Numbered from the stretch's first letter, positions 18,664 through 27,069 are shown. The stretch: 64,000 nt of DNA from Alphaproteobacteria bacterium (GCA_017307375.1 JAFKFH010000006.1:124001-188000), one strand, 5' to 3'. Notes: generated by a model not told the origin, from the letters alone. A program made the numbers and translations.

Positions 18664-19199
18664 ACCGCGATATCGTGGCGGAAGCCGAGTTCGCGGCAGT
18701 ACGCCGCCGTCGCCAGGTCGCCGTCCTCGCCGAGGATGTCGCACCAGGCCACCGCTTCGTGCGGCAGCATGGCGGCGGCGATCTCGGGCAGCGTGGTGCC
18801 GGCGGGGCGGCGGATCAATAGCGGCATGATATGGCCGGGCATCACCACGGCGCCGGCCCGCGCGTTCGGATCGGCCGCGGTGCGGATCGTCAGCGCCCGG
18901 TCGGCGGCCGAAATGCCGCTGCCCGGGCAGTCGGCGACCTCGATCGAGGCGAGATAGACCGGCGACCCGTCGTCAGGCAGCTGCGTGCCCGCCATCGGCT
19001 GGATACCCAGGCGGAAGGCCGCGGCGAGGTCCAACGTGACCGAGAGCAGGCCGCGGCCGAGGCTGGCCATGCGGTTGGCCTGTGTCTCGGTCAGGGTCGC
19101 GGCGCGCGCAGCGAAGATGCCGCGATCGCCGCCGGTGAGGATCGCCAGTTCCCCGGCGGGCAAGGCCGAAGTCTGGGCTTGTCTGAGGGCACGGGGCAT
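18657..19199 (-). CDS. RibB-like (3,4-dihydroxy-2-butanone-4-phosphate synthase fold) protein lacking the acidic metal loop
   Basis: The 180-residue sequence aligns with DHBP synthase over most of its length: SGISAADRALTIRTAADP (residues ~94-111) and MPGHIMPLLIRRPAG with H123 match the RibB TGxSAxDR and RPGHxFPL motifs. The catalytic DxxDRENEGD loop is replaced by ILTGGDRGIF (residues 20-29), removing the Mg-binding glutamates, and the later CE(L/I) motif reads WCDI. It is probably not a normal riboflavin enzyme. It lies 23 bases downstream of a solute-binding protein gene, in a region rich in flavin-dependent enzymes. GGGAGG precedes the ATG at 19199. Function unknown. Confidence 0.7.
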   Translation of the reverse strand: MPRALRQAQTSALPAGELAILTGGDRGIFAARAATLTETQANRMASLGRGLLSVTLDLAAAFRLGIQPMAGTQLPDDGSPVYLASIEVADCPGSGISAADRALTIRTAADPNARAGAVVMPGHIMPLLIRRPAGTTLPEIAAAMLPHEAVAWCDILGEDGDLATAAYCRELGFRHDIAVY

Positions 19200-19222
19200 G
19201 GCGATCCTCCCTTCTCGCTTGG

Positions 19223-20464
19223 CTACTGGGCCGCGACCATCGCGCAGGTCGCCGCGCTCATCGGACGGAACGCCTTCTCGGGCTCGACCGTCTCGACCGC
19301 CTGCACGTAGTCCCACTCGCCGGTCGACTGGCCGGGCTGCTTGACCTGGAACAGGTACATCCGGTTCATCAGGCGGCCGTTGGCCCGGATCGTCGCCGGA
19401 CCGAACAGCGGGTCCTCGACCTTCAGTTCCTTCATCTTGGCGACCACGGCGGCACCGTTGGCCTTGGCGGTTTCCTGGCCGACCGCCGCGGCGGCCTTCA
19501 GATAGTGCAGCGTTGCCGAATAGGTGCCGGCGACGTTCTGGCAGGGGCGGATGCCGTTGGTCAGCGGCATCATCCGCTCGGTGAATTTGCGCGCCGCATC
19601 GTTCTGCGCCCAGTAGAATGCGTTCGAATAGAACATGCCCTGCGAATCCTTCAGGCCGATCGCATGCACCGTCGGCACATCCATCAGCATCGCGGTCAGC
19701 ACCGACCCGTTCGAGGTGATGCGGAACTCGGCCGCCTGCTTGATGCAGGTGGCGAGATCGTCGCCGGCATTGGCAAAGCAGATCACCTTGGCGCCGGACG
19801 CCTGCGCCTGCAGCAGCAGGCTGGAGAAGTCGCCGGTCGACGGGAACGGGTGGCGGACCGAGCCCAGCACCTTGCCGCCGGCGGCGGTGATGATCGCAGT
19901 GGCGTCGCGTACGACCGACGCGCCCATCGCGTAGTCGGCCGCGATGAAGAACCAGGTGTCGAGCTTGCGGCGCAGCAGCGCCTCGGCCACCGTGGTCGCC
20001 ATCGCGTAGCTGTCATAGGTCCAGTGGACGTGGTTCGGACCGCAATATTTCGAGGTCAGGTCCTCGGTCGCGGTGCCGGAGAACAGGGCGACCTTGTTCT
20101 TCTCCTTGACCAGCGTCGACAGCCCCAGGGCCAGCGCCGACATCGGGATGTCGGCGACCGCGTCGACGCCTTCGGAATCGAACCATTTGCGCGAGATGGC
20201 GAGGCCGACATCGGGCTTCAGCTGGAAATCGGCATAGACCACCTCGGCCGGCAAGGTCGGGTTCATCGCCTTGAAATCCTCGACCGCAAGCCGGGCGGCG
20301 GATACTGCGCTGATGCCCGACAGGGTCGCGTAGGGGCCGTTCATGTCGGCCAGCACCGCGACCCGGATCGGCGTCGCGGCCCGGGCCGGCCGGATGAACG
20401 GCATGGCCAGCGGGCTCAGGGCGCCGGCGGCGGCCGTGGCAGCAAGAAGCTTGCGGCGGTTCAT
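19223..20464 (-). CDS. branched-chain-amino-acid-type ABC substrate-binding protein, second copy
   Basis: The 413-residue type I periplasmic binding protein has a signal NRRKLLAATAAAGALSPLAM with a twin-arginine, cut near the ARAATPIR region. The body shows VAVLADMNGPYATLSG and a KWFDSEGVDAVADIP segment. GAGAGGAAA precedes the ATG. No permease or ATPase lies beside it, yet a copy of the regulon palindrome sits upstream. It may feed the LivH/LivMG/LivF system at 7.2-10.5 kb with a second ligand. Confidence 0.9.
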   Translation of the reverse strand: MNRRKLLAATAAAGALSPLAMPFIRPARAATPIRVAVLADMNGPYATLSGISAVSAARLAVEDFKAMNPTLPAEVVYADFQLKPDVGLAISRKWFDSEGVDAVADIPMSALALGLSTLVKEKNKVALFSGTATEDLTSKYCGPNHVHWTYDSYAMATTVAEALLRRKLDTWFFIAADYAMGASVVRDATAIITAAGGKVLGSVRHPFPSTGDFSSLLLQAQASGAKVICFANAGDDLATCIKQAAEFRITSNGSVLTAMLMDVPTVHAIGLKDSQGMFYSNAFYWAQNDAARKFTERMMPLTNGIRPCQNVAGTYSATLHYLKAAAAVGQETAKANGAAVVAKMKELKVEDPLFGPATIRANGRLMNRMYLFQVKQPGQSTGEWDYVQAVETVEPEKAFRPMSAATCAMVAAQ

Positions 20465-20532
20465 GGTTTCCTCTCCTCTGGACGGCGGCCCTGGTTGTCG
20501 CCCGGCCCCCGGCCGCCTGGGGGCGAGGATTG

Positions 20533-20551
20533 GTAACATAAATTATGTTAT
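20533..20551. promoter_or_regulatory. ATAACAT palindrome, copy 3 (regulon operator)
   Basis: GTAACAT-AAATT-ATGTTAT differs from the other copies by one outer base. It lies 69 bases before the second binding-protein gene and overlaps the TAA stop of the FMN reductase gene, so one site may serve the downstream pair as a separate promoter. Confidence 0.7.
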
Positions 20552-21126
20552 TGAAGTGTCCGGCCGGCTAGGCGCCAGCCGGCGAACGAAACCACCTGTT
20601 CGGCGACGATCCGCAACTGGTTGAGCACGGCCGGGCTGGTGGCGCCGCCGCTGCCGTCGAACTTGGTTTCGGTCGCGTTGATGCCGGCGCCCATCGGCGT
20701 CGGCCAGCCGCGCAGCGCGTGGGCGATCGAGCGCAGCGCGACCAGCGTCGTGCCCGCGGCCTGCCAGCCATAGGCGCAGGCGATGCAGCCGATCGCCCGG
20801 CCGTCGAGATAGGGCGTCTCGTCGCGCGCCAGGTCCTCTACGTAGTCCAGGGCATTCTTGAGCAGACCGGAAACCGTGCCGTGATAGGCGGGTGAGGCGA
20901 GAATGACGCCATCGCAGGCGCGTAGCGCCCCGACCAGGCGGTCGGCCTCCGGCGAGCGTTCGGCCCCGACGCCATAGAGCGGCAGGACCAGTGCGTCGCC
21001 GGTGAAGGCTTCGGTCCGTGCCCCCAGGCTTTCGGCAAAGCCCATGCAGGTGCGCAGCGCCATTTCGGTCGACGAGCCGGCACGCGGCGTGCCGCCGATA
21101 CCCACGATGAGAGGTTGCCTGGCCAT
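20548..21126 (-). CDS. NADPH-dependent FMN reductase (flavodoxin fold)
   Basis: The 192-residue protein has the flavodoxin-like phosphate loop GGTPRAGSSTEMAL and the FMN/dimer motif SPAYHGTVSGLLKNALDYVEDL of the SsuE/EmoB-type reductases. The ATG at 21126 is preferred over 21132 because GGAGGG sits 7 bases before it and directly abuts the other. It is divergent from an LLM monooxygenase, with one palindrome between. The likely role is supplying FMNH2 to that enzyme and perhaps reduced flavin to the HpaB-type oxygenase. Confidence 0.88.
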   Translation of the reverse strand: MARQPLIVGIGGTPRAGSSTEMALRTCMGFAESLGARTEAFTGDALVLPLYGVGAERSPEADRLVGALRACDGVILASPAYHGTVSGLLKNALDYVEDLARDETPYLDGRAIGCIACAYGWQAAGTTLVALRSIAHALRGWPTPMGAGINATETKFDGSGGATSPAVLNQLRIVAEQVVSFAGWRLAGRTLQ

Positions 21127-21159
21127 CGTCATCCCTCCGCCTTGCCGCCATCGACCGTA

Positions 21160-21182
21160 CAATAACATAATATATGTTATTG
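21160..21182. promoter_or_regulatory. ATAACAT palindrome, copy 4 (regulon operator, extended arms)
   Basis: This is the most extended copy: CAATAACAT-AATAT-ATGTTATTG, with perfect 9-bp arms. It lies between the divergent FMN reductase (34 bases away) and the LLM monooxygenase (97 bases away), so it could control both halves of a two-component oxygenase. Confidence 0.78.
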
Positions 21183-21278
21183 TCAAAGCCGGCAATCCGT
21201 CGGATGGGCGCGAGCGCGCTTGCATTTCATCTGGATATTTTTATCTACTGGAAAAGTAGATTTATATGGAGCATCACG

Positions 21279-22610
21279 ATGCCTGCATCACGCCAGCTCA
21301 AGCTGGGGGCCTTCATGCGTCCGGTCGGCATCCATACCGCCTGGTGGCGCTATCCCGGTGCGTTTCCTGATGCAAATTTCAACTTCACCCATCTGAAGCG
21401 TTTTGCCCAGACCTTGGAACGGGGCAAGTTCGATGCCTTCTTCATGGCCGATCATCTGGCGGTGCTGAACATGCCGATGGCCGCGCTCAGGCGTAGCGCG
21501 ACGGTGACGTCGTTCGATCCGGCGACGCTGCTGCCGGCACTGGCGGCGGTGACCGAGAATATCGGCCTGATCGGTACCGGTTCGACCACCTTCGAACAGC
21601 CCTACCATCTCGCTCGCCGGTTTGCCGCGCTGGACCATCTGAGCGGCGGGCGTGCCGGGTGGAACCTCGTCACCACCTCAAACCCCGAGGCGGCGCTGAA
21701 CTTCGGCCTCGATGAACATGTCGAGCATGACGAACGCTACCGCCGCGCCCGGGAATTCTACGACGTGGTGACCGGGCTTTGGGACAGCTGGGCCGACGAC
21801 GCCTTCCGCCGCGACGTCGAAAGTGGCCTGTTCTTCGATCCAGAGCGCCTGCATGTGCTGAACCACGAGGGCAAATACTACAAGGTGCGCGGGCCGCTGA
21901 ACGTCGCGCGGCCGGTCCAGGGCTGGCCCGTCGTGGTCCAGGCCGGCGCTTCCGAAGCCGGCTTGCAGATCGCGGCCGAAACCGCGGAGGTCGTCTTCGC
22001 CTCGGCCTCCAATCTCGCCGTGGGGCGCAGGATCTATGCCGACATCAAGGGCCGGATGGACAAGATCGGCCGTAACCGCGACCACCTGAAGATCCTGCCC
22101 GGCGTGCTGGTGGTGGTCGGCGACACTGTCGAGGAGGCGCAGGCCAAGCGCGCCCTGCTTGACAGCCTCGTCCATCCCGACAGCGGACTGGCCTCCCTGT
22201 CGGTCATCCTGGGCGTCGACGCCTCCGCATTCGATCTCGACGGCCCGTTGCCGCCGCTGCCGCCGAGCAATGCGAGCCAGTCCGGCCAGAAGCATCTGGT
22301 CGAGCGCGCCAGGGCCGAGAACCTGACGGTCCGGGATCTGGCCCGGATCGCGGGCAGCTTCGCAGGGCTGTCGCTGGTCGGCACGCCTGCAACGATCGCC
22401 GATCAGATGGAGGAGTGGCTGATGTCGGAAGGCTGCGACGGGTTCAATGTGATGTTCCCCTACGTGCCCGGCGGGCTCGACGATTTCGTCGATCGCGTGG
22501 TGCCCGAACTGCAGCGGCGCGGTCTCTTCCGGCGGGAATACGAAGGACGCACGCTGCGCGACAATCTCGGCCTGCCGCGTCCGGCCAACCGCTTCTTTCC
22601 CGGAACCTGA
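21279..22610 (+). CDS. LLM-class flavin-dependent monooxygenase (NtaA/SnaA/DszA family)
   Basis: The 443-residue protein has the features of FMNH2-dependent monooxygenases of the nitrilotriacetate/EDTA/dibenzothiophene-sulfone group. These are LKLGAFMRPVGIHTAWWRYP at the N-terminus, GKFDAFFMADHLAV, the HLSGGRAGWNLVTTSNPEAALNFG core (GRAGWNLVTT) near residue 125 and GTPATIADQMEEW near the C-terminus. Such enzymes need a separate reductase, here the divergent FMN reductase. GGAG precedes the ATG by 7 bases. They attack C-N, C-S or carbonyl positions; the substrate is unknown. It is a probable member of the 19-bp-palindrome regulon. Confidence 0.9.
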   Translation: MPASRQLKLGAFMRPVGIHTAWWRYPGAFPDANFNFTHLKRFAQTLERGKFDAFFMADHLAVLNMPMAALRRSATVTSFDPATLLPALAAVTENIGLIGTGSTTFEQPYHLARRFAALDHLSGGRAGWNLVTTSNPEAALNFGLDEHVEHDERYRRAREFYDVVTGLWDSWADDAFRRDVESGLFFDPERLHVLNHEGKYYKVRGPLNVARPVQGWPVVVQAGASEAGLQIAAETAEVVFASASNLAVGRRIYADIKGRMDKIGRNRDHLKILPGVLVVVGDTVEEAQAKRALLDSLVHPDSGLASLSVILGVDASAFDLDGPLPPLPPSNASQSGQKHLVERARAENLTVRDLARIAGSFAGLSLVGTPATIADQMEEWLMSEGCDGFNVMFPYVPGGLDDFVDRVVPELQRRGLFRREYEGRTLRDNLGLPRPANRFFPGT

Positions 22611-22677
22611 CGCAGTCGACAACTGCCCGCCGAGCGATCAGGGCTGGACTGAGCTCCACGGTGCACGGACGACGCCG

Positions 22678-22706
22678 GATCGGGTGTCCAGGCGGCTGAC
22701 CCGATC
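22678..22706. terminator. weak hairpin downstream of the LLM monooxygenase
   Basis: GATCGGGT pairs with ACCCGATC across a 13-base loop in the 189-bp gap after the monooxygenase gene. There is no T-tract, so this is at most a weak terminator. Nothing else was seen in the gap apart from the start of the ABC gene. Confidence 0.25.
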
Positions 22707-22799
22707 GCCGATTTGCCTGGCCGCACCAACTGCTGCTTTTCCCTGATCCGTGCCTGCCCTAAATCCATGCTGCGGACGTTGCACAACCAGGGAATCGGC

Positions 22800-24656
22800 A
22801 TGTCACCGTTGGAAGGCCCCGGCGCGAGATCGTTGAGGGAACGCGTCGGCGCGTTGCGCAACCTGCCGCCCTTCGTCGTGATGGTCTGGCAGACCAGCCC
22901 CTGGCTCACTTGCGCCGCGCTGCTTCTGCGCCTGATGCGCGCCTTGCTGCCGGTCGCGGCGCTCTATGTCGGCAAACTGATCATCGACGACGTCGTGCTG
23001 CTGCTGCAGGCGCCGGACCGGCCTGGGTCTGCCGCGGACTGGCTGGCCGGCGGCCGGCTCGGCCCGCTGGCCTCCTATCTCGCGGCCGAATTCCTGCTGG
23101 CCGTGCTGGCCGACCTGCTTTCGCGGGCGACGGTGCTGATCGACGGTGTGCTGGGCGACGAGTTCAGCATGGCGTCGTCGATCCGGCTGATGCGGCATGC
23201 GGCGCGGCTTGATCTTGCGGATTTCGAGGATGCCGAATTCCAGGACCGCCTCGAGCGGGCCCGGCGCCAGACCAGCGGCCGTCTCGGGCTGATGGGGCAA
23301 TTGTTCGGCCAGGCCCAGGACATCGTCACGGTGGCCAGCCTGGTCGTGGGCCTTGCCGTCTACGCCCCCTGGCTGATCGTGTTGCTGGTCGCAGCCTTGC
23401 TGCCCGCCTTCGTCGGCGAGGCCCATTTCAACGCACAGGCCTATTCCCTCGATTTCCGCCGCACGCCGGAACGGCGCGAACTCGACTATCTGCGCCAGAC
23501 CGCGGCTTCGGCGGAAACCGTCAAGGAGGTCAAGATCTTCGGCCTCAACGATTTCCTGATCGGCCGCTATGCGCGCCTGGCCGGTGACTTCAACGCCGCC
23601 AACCGCCGCCTGGGGCTGCGGCGGGCCGGCTGGGGCGGGCTGTTCTCGGCGATCGGCACGCTCGGCTATTATCTCGCCTACGCCTATATCGTCTGGCGCA
23701 CGCTGGGCGGCGATTTCACGGTCGGCGACCTGACGTTCCTTGCCGGATCGTTCCTGCGCCTGCGCGGATTGCTCGCCGGCCTGCTGACCGGTTTCTCGAC
23801 CACGGCGGCACAGGCGCTCTATCTCGACGACCTCTTCTCGTTCTTCGAGGCTCGCCCGCGAATCCTGTCGCGACCGGGCGCGTTGCCGGTACCGCGCCCG
23901 ATCACGCGAGGCTTCGTGTTCGAGGATGTCGGCTTCATCTATCCGGGCGCCGACCGCTGGGCCGTGCGGCATCTGAGCTTCACGCTGAACGCCGGCGAGG
24001 TCCTGGCCCTGGTCGGCGAGAACGGTGCCGGCAAGACGACGCTGGTCAAGCTGCTGACCCGTCTCTACGACCCGGTCGAAGGGCGCATCCTGCTCGACGG
24101 TCGCGACCTGCGCGACTACGATCTCGATTCCCTGCGCGCCTCGATCGGCGTCATCTTCCAGGACTTCGTCCGCTACAACCTGACGGCGGGCGAGAACATC
24201 GCGGTCGGACGCATCGATGCACGCGACGATGCCGGCCGCATCGCCCAGGCCGCTGCGCGCGCGCAGGCCGACGACGTCGTGGCCCGCCTGCGTGGCGGCT
24301 ACGACCAGATGATCGGCAAGCGCTTTCGCAACGGGGTCGAACTGTCGGGCGGCGAATGGCAGAAGGTCGCGATCGCGCGGGCCTACATGCGTCAGGCCGA
24401 CGTGCTGATCCTCGACGAGCCGACCGCCGCGCTCGATGCACGGGCCGAGTTCGAGGTGTTCCAGCGCTTCAAGGAGCTGAGCCGGACCCGCACCGCCATC
24501 CTGATCTCGCACCGCTTCTCCAGCGTGCGCATGGCCGATCGCATCCTCGTCCTGGCCGACGGCCGGGTCGAGGCATCGGGCACGCATGAGGAACTGATGC
24601 GACAGGCCGGCCGCTATGCCGAATTGTTCGAGTTGCAGGCCGCCGGCTATCGCTGA
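22800..24656 (+). CDS. ABC exporter, fused membrane and ATPase domains
   Basis: The 618-residue half-transporter has an N-terminal exporter-type membrane domain (about residues 25-345, up to six hydrophobic segments) and an ATPase domain (about 375-610). The ATPase has Walker A GENGAGKTT, Q-loop VIFQDFVRYNLT, signature LSGGEWQKVAIARA, Walker B VLILDEPTAALDA and the H-loop in LISHRFSSV. It is likely to work as a homodimer. The ATG at 22800 is chosen from domain fit, though its Shine-Dalgarno is weak; another ATG at 22767 is possible. No neighbouring gene indicates a cargo. Confidence 0.88.
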   Translation: MSPLEGPGARSLRERVGALRNLPPFVVMVWQTSPWLTCAALLLRLMRALLPVAALYVGKLIIDDVVLLLQAPDRPGSAADWLAGGRLGPLASYLAAEFLLAVLADLLSRATVLIDGVLGDEFSMASSIRLMRHAARLDLADFEDAEFQDRLERARRQTSGRLGLMGQLFGQAQDIVTVASLVVGLAVYAPWLIVLLVAALLPAFVGEAHFNAQAYSLDFRRTPERRELDYLRQTAASAETVKEVKIFGLNDFLIGRYARLAGDFNAANRRLGLRRAGWGGLFSAIGTLGYYLAYAYIVWRTLGGDFTVGDLTFLAGSFLRLRGLLAGLLTGFSTTAAQALYLDDLFSFFEARPRILSRPGALPVPRPITRGFVFEDVGFIYPGADRWAVRHLSFTLNAGEVLALVGENGAGKTTLVKLLTRLYDPVEGRILLDGRDLRDYDLDSLRASIGVIFQDFVRYNLTAGENIAVGRIDARDDAGRIAQAAARAQADDVVARLRGGYDQMIGKRFRNGVELSGGEWQKVAIARAYMRQADVLILDEPTAALDARAEFEVFQRFKELSRTRTAILISHRFSSVRMADRILVLADGRVEASGTHEELMRQAGRYAELFELQAAGYR

Positions 24657-24669
24657 AGCTGGCCGCCGG

Positions 24670-25455
24670 TCATGGCTCGGGCCGGAGATGCCGGCTCGCC
24701 TCCTCCTCGACACGCTGCCAGATCTCGATCGCCATCGGTTGTTCCGATTCCTCGAGGATATGGCCGACCAGCCCGATCGCCCTTGCCATCACGCCGAAGC
24801 CGCGCACGATCTTCCAGGGAAACCCCATTTCGCAGCAGATCGCGCCGATCGCGCCCGTGGCGTTGATCGGCAGCACTTTGCCCGACACGCGCTCGGCCTC
24901 GGCCGCCACCTTGGTCATCAACGAAATGTAGCGGCCGCCATGCCCGTTGGCGGCGGCGAGCGCAAACAGGCGCGGTGTGCGCGGATCGATCGGCTTGTGC
25001 AGCGGATGGCCCAGCCCGGGCACGATCTTTCCGGCGGCCTTGTGCTCGGCAACGATGCGGACGGCGAGGGCATCGAGATCCACGTCGGGGGCGCCGTAGG
25101 GCAGGGCGTCGCCGAGCATGCGCGCGGCACCCTCCATCGAGCCGACGAAGACGCTGCCCAGGCCGCACAGTCCGGCAGCGACCGCCGCCTGCAGCGATTC
25201 GGGTGCGCCGGCATAGGTCAGCCGCGCGGCCAGGGCTGACGGGGTGATGCCGTGTTCCACCAGGGTCACGACGATCGCGTTGAACAGGATCGACTGTCCG
25301 GCCGTGGGCATGCGGCCCGTAAGCTGCAGGAAAGCCATGTCGCCGAGGTTGAGATGGCCGAGGATCTCGTCGGGCAGGCTCTTGCCGCGGACCGCGATGC
25401 GATCGGGCGTGCTCCAGGCGATGTCGGAACGGATCTGCTTCTGCTTGCGCGCCAT
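24670..25455 (-). CDS. short citrate-synthase-fold protein, citryl-CoA lyase type
   Basis: The 261-residue protein retains the catalytic core of the citrate synthase family: GLGHPLHKPIDPRTPRLF with the GHxxHK histidines, and GFPWKIVRGFGVMARAIGLVGHILEE near the C-terminus. It is far shorter than citrate synthase (~430 residues) and matches proteins annotated as citryl-CoA lyase in alphaproteobacteria. AGGAGAAG precedes the ATG at 25455. It is divergent from an enoyl-CoA hydratase-family gene 49 bases away. The reaction, splitting or making a citryl-CoA-like ester, is family inference. Confidence 0.8.
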   Translation of the reverse strand: MARKQKQIRSDIAWSTPDRIAVRGKSLPDEILGHLNLGDMAFLQLTGRMPTAGQSILFNAIVVTLVEHGITPSALAARLTYAGAPESLQAAVAAGLCGLGSVFVGSMEGAARMLGDALPYGAPDVDLDALAVRIVAEHKAAGKIVPGLGHPLHKPIDPRTPRLFALAAANGHGGRYISLMTKVAAEAERVSGKVLPINATGAIGAICCEMGFPWKIVRGFGVMARAIGLVGHILEESEQPMAIEIWQRVEEEASRHLRPEP

Positions 25456-25504
25456 GACGGCTTCTCCTGCTACGATGTCGGCGACATTAGGATTGGAGAA
25501 AACG

Positions 25505-26284
25505 ATGTCGGACAAGCCCCTGTGTTACCAGGAGCGCGAAGGCGCCACTGCGATCATCTGGATGAACGAGCCGAAGCGGCGCAATCCGCTGTCGCTCGAG
25601 ATGCGGCAGGCGATGCTCGACGAGATGACGCGCGCGATGGACGATGCCGCCGTGCGGGCCGTGGTGCTGACCGGCGCGGAGGGCTGCTTCTCGGCCGGCG
25701 GCGATATCGCCGGCATGACCGGGCTGACGCCGGCCAAGGCCCGGCAGCGCCTGCGCAACGTTCACCGGCTGGTGCGGCTGATCCATGGCGGGGCAAAGCC
25801 CGTGATCGCCGCCGTGGAAGGGTGGGCGGTTGGTGCCGGGCTCTCGCTCGCCGCGCTCTGCGACCTGGTCGTGGCCTCGTCGGAGGCCCGCTTCTCGCTG
25901 CCTTTCGCCAGGCTCGGCCTGGCCCCCGACCTCGGCGCGCTGCATGCCTTGCCGGCGCGCATCGGCATCGGCCGCACGCGGTGGCTGGCCCTTACCGGCA
26001 AGACCATCGATGCGCCGACGGCGCAGCAATGGGGATTGGTCGAGGAGATGGTCGATCCCGGCACGGCGCTGGCCCGTGCGCTTGCCACCGCCGACGCGAT
26101 CGGCCAGGGGGCGCCGCTGGCGCAAGGCATGACCAAGCAGATGCTGGCGCGGCTGCCGATGGCATTCGGCGACCTGCTCGACGCCGAGGCCGACATGCAG
26201 GCCTTGCTGATGCTGACCCGCGATTTTCAGGAAGGACGGAATGCCTTTCTCGAGAAGCGCGCGCCGACTTTCACGGGCGAATGA
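25505..26284 (+). CDS. enoyl-CoA hydratase/isomerase family protein
   Basis: The 259-residue crotonase-fold protein has the oxyanion-hole segments AEGCFSAGGDIAGM (residue ~60) and VEGWAVGAGLSLAALCDLVVAS (residue ~105). Where a classical hydratase has the second catalytic glutamate, this sequence reads PDLGALHALPARIGIGRTRWLALTG (core LGLAPDLGALHALP), so isomerase, hydrolase or other crotonase chemistry cannot be excluded. The ATG follows GGAGA. Its divergent pairing with the citryl-CoA lyase suggests a shared CoA-ester route. Confidence 0.85.
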   Translation: MSDKPLCYQEREGATAIIWMNEPKRRNPLSLEMRQAMLDEMTRAMDDAAVRAVVLTGAEGCFSAGGDIAGMTGLTPAKARQRLRNVHRLVRLIHGGAKPVIAAVEGWAVGAGLSLAALCDLVVASSEARFSLPFARLGLAPDLGALHALPARIGIGRTRWLALTGKTIDAPTAQQWGLVEEMVDPGTALARALATADAIGQGAPLAQGMTKQMLARLPMAFGDLLDAEADMQALLMLTRDFQEGRNAFLEKRAPTFTGE

Positions 26285-26307
26285 GGCCTCGGTAGCGACT
26301 GGAATCT

Positions 26308-26322
26308 TGACAACTTCTGTCA
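26308..26322. repeat. short inverted repeat between enoyl-CoA hydratase and GST genes
   Basis: TGACA-ACTTC-TGTCA lies 24 bases after the hydratase stop and 117 bases before the GST gene. It could be an operator for the GST gene or a weak hairpin. Nothing else stands out in this 154-bp gap. Confidence 0.2.
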
Positions 26323-26438
26323 GCAACGAGGCTCGCCGTTGCAGTCGGCATTTTTTGCGGCGGGCCGCTTCCCTTCCGTCGACGGAACGTGCAGGGTTCG
26401 GCGCTCGATCATGATCGCCACGACGGAGGAACGCCCGA

Positions 26439-27026
26439 ATGAAACTCTATCTCGCGCCCGGCGCCTGCAGCCTTGCCGACCACATTGCCCTGCACGAAGC
26501 TGGACTGGCGTTCGAACACGTCAAGGTCGATCTCAGGTCGCACACCACGGCGGACGGGGACGACTATTACGAAATCAATCCCAAGGGCTACGTGCCCGCG
26601 CTGGTGCTGGACGACGATGAAATCCTTACCGAGAACATCGCCATCCTGACCTGGATCGCCGACAAGCTGCCGTCGCTGGCGCCGGAGGGGCCGCTCGGCC
26701 GCTATCGCCTGCTGGAAATGCTCGCCTTCATCTCCACCGAGATCCACAAGCAGTTCAAGCCGCTGTTCCGTCCCGATTCGACCGAGGAGGCGCGGGCCGC
26801 CGCGCGCGAGACGGTCGCCAGGCGCCTCGCCTATCTCGCCGGGAACCTGGAAGACGATTTTCTCTTCGGCGACAACTTCACCACGGCGGACGCCTACCTG
26901 TTCGTGATGCTGTTGTGGTCGGGCAGAATGGGGATAACGATACCGGAGGCGCTTGCGGCCTACGTCGAGCGCGCTCGCGAACGCCCGTCGGTTCGTCTGG
27001 CGCTCCAGGACGAAGGCCTGGCCTAA
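26439..27026 (+). CDS. glutathione S-transferase, beta-class-like
   Basis: The 195-residue protein has the bacterial beta-class start LYLAPGACSLADHIAL with C10 in the active-site position. The thioredoxin-fold NPKGYVPALVLDDDEILTENIAIL (cis-proline VPAL and ENIAIL) follows, then the C-terminal helical domain ending near FTTADAYLFVMLLW. It would conjugate or shield with glutathione in the cytoplasm. ACGGAGG precedes the ATG. It stands alone and is followed by a strong palindrome that may end its transcript. Confidence 0.88.
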   Translation: MKLYLAPGACSLADHIALHEAGLAFEHVKVDLRSHTTADGDDYYEINPKGYVPALVLDDDEILTENIAILTWIADKLPSLAPEGPLGRYRLLEMLAFISTEIHKQFKPLFRPDSTEEARAAARETVARRLAYLAGNLEDDFLFGDNFTTADAYLFVMLLWSGRMGITIPEALAAYVERARERPSVRLALQDEGLA

Positions 27027-27033
27027 TCTGCTG

Positions 27034-27069
27034 CTGCGGGACGAGGCGTCCGGACGCCTCGTCCCGCAG
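27034..27069 (+). terminator. 36-bp perfect palindrome after the GST gene
   Basis: The arms CTGCGGGACGAGGCGTCC and GGACGCCTCGTCCCGCAG are exact reverse complements, giving an 18-bp GC-rich stem with a minimal loop 8 bases after the GST stop. It has no T-tract. It most likely acts as a strong hairpin terminator or RNA-stabilising structure. The rest of the gap to 27227 has no evident gene. Confidence 0.55.

Noticed and set aside
18657-19199. Ordinary riboflavin-biosynthesis RibB
   Set aside because: The ENEGD metal loop is absent, so normal DHBP synthase activity is unlikely.
26381-26410. EcfG-type promoter before the GST gene
   Set aside because: A GGAAC is present, but no CGTT or GTT occurs at a 16-17-base spacing.
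27034-27069. Insertion-sequence or attachment-site end
   Set aside because: No transposase, integrase or target duplication is nearby; it directly follows a stop codon like a terminator.
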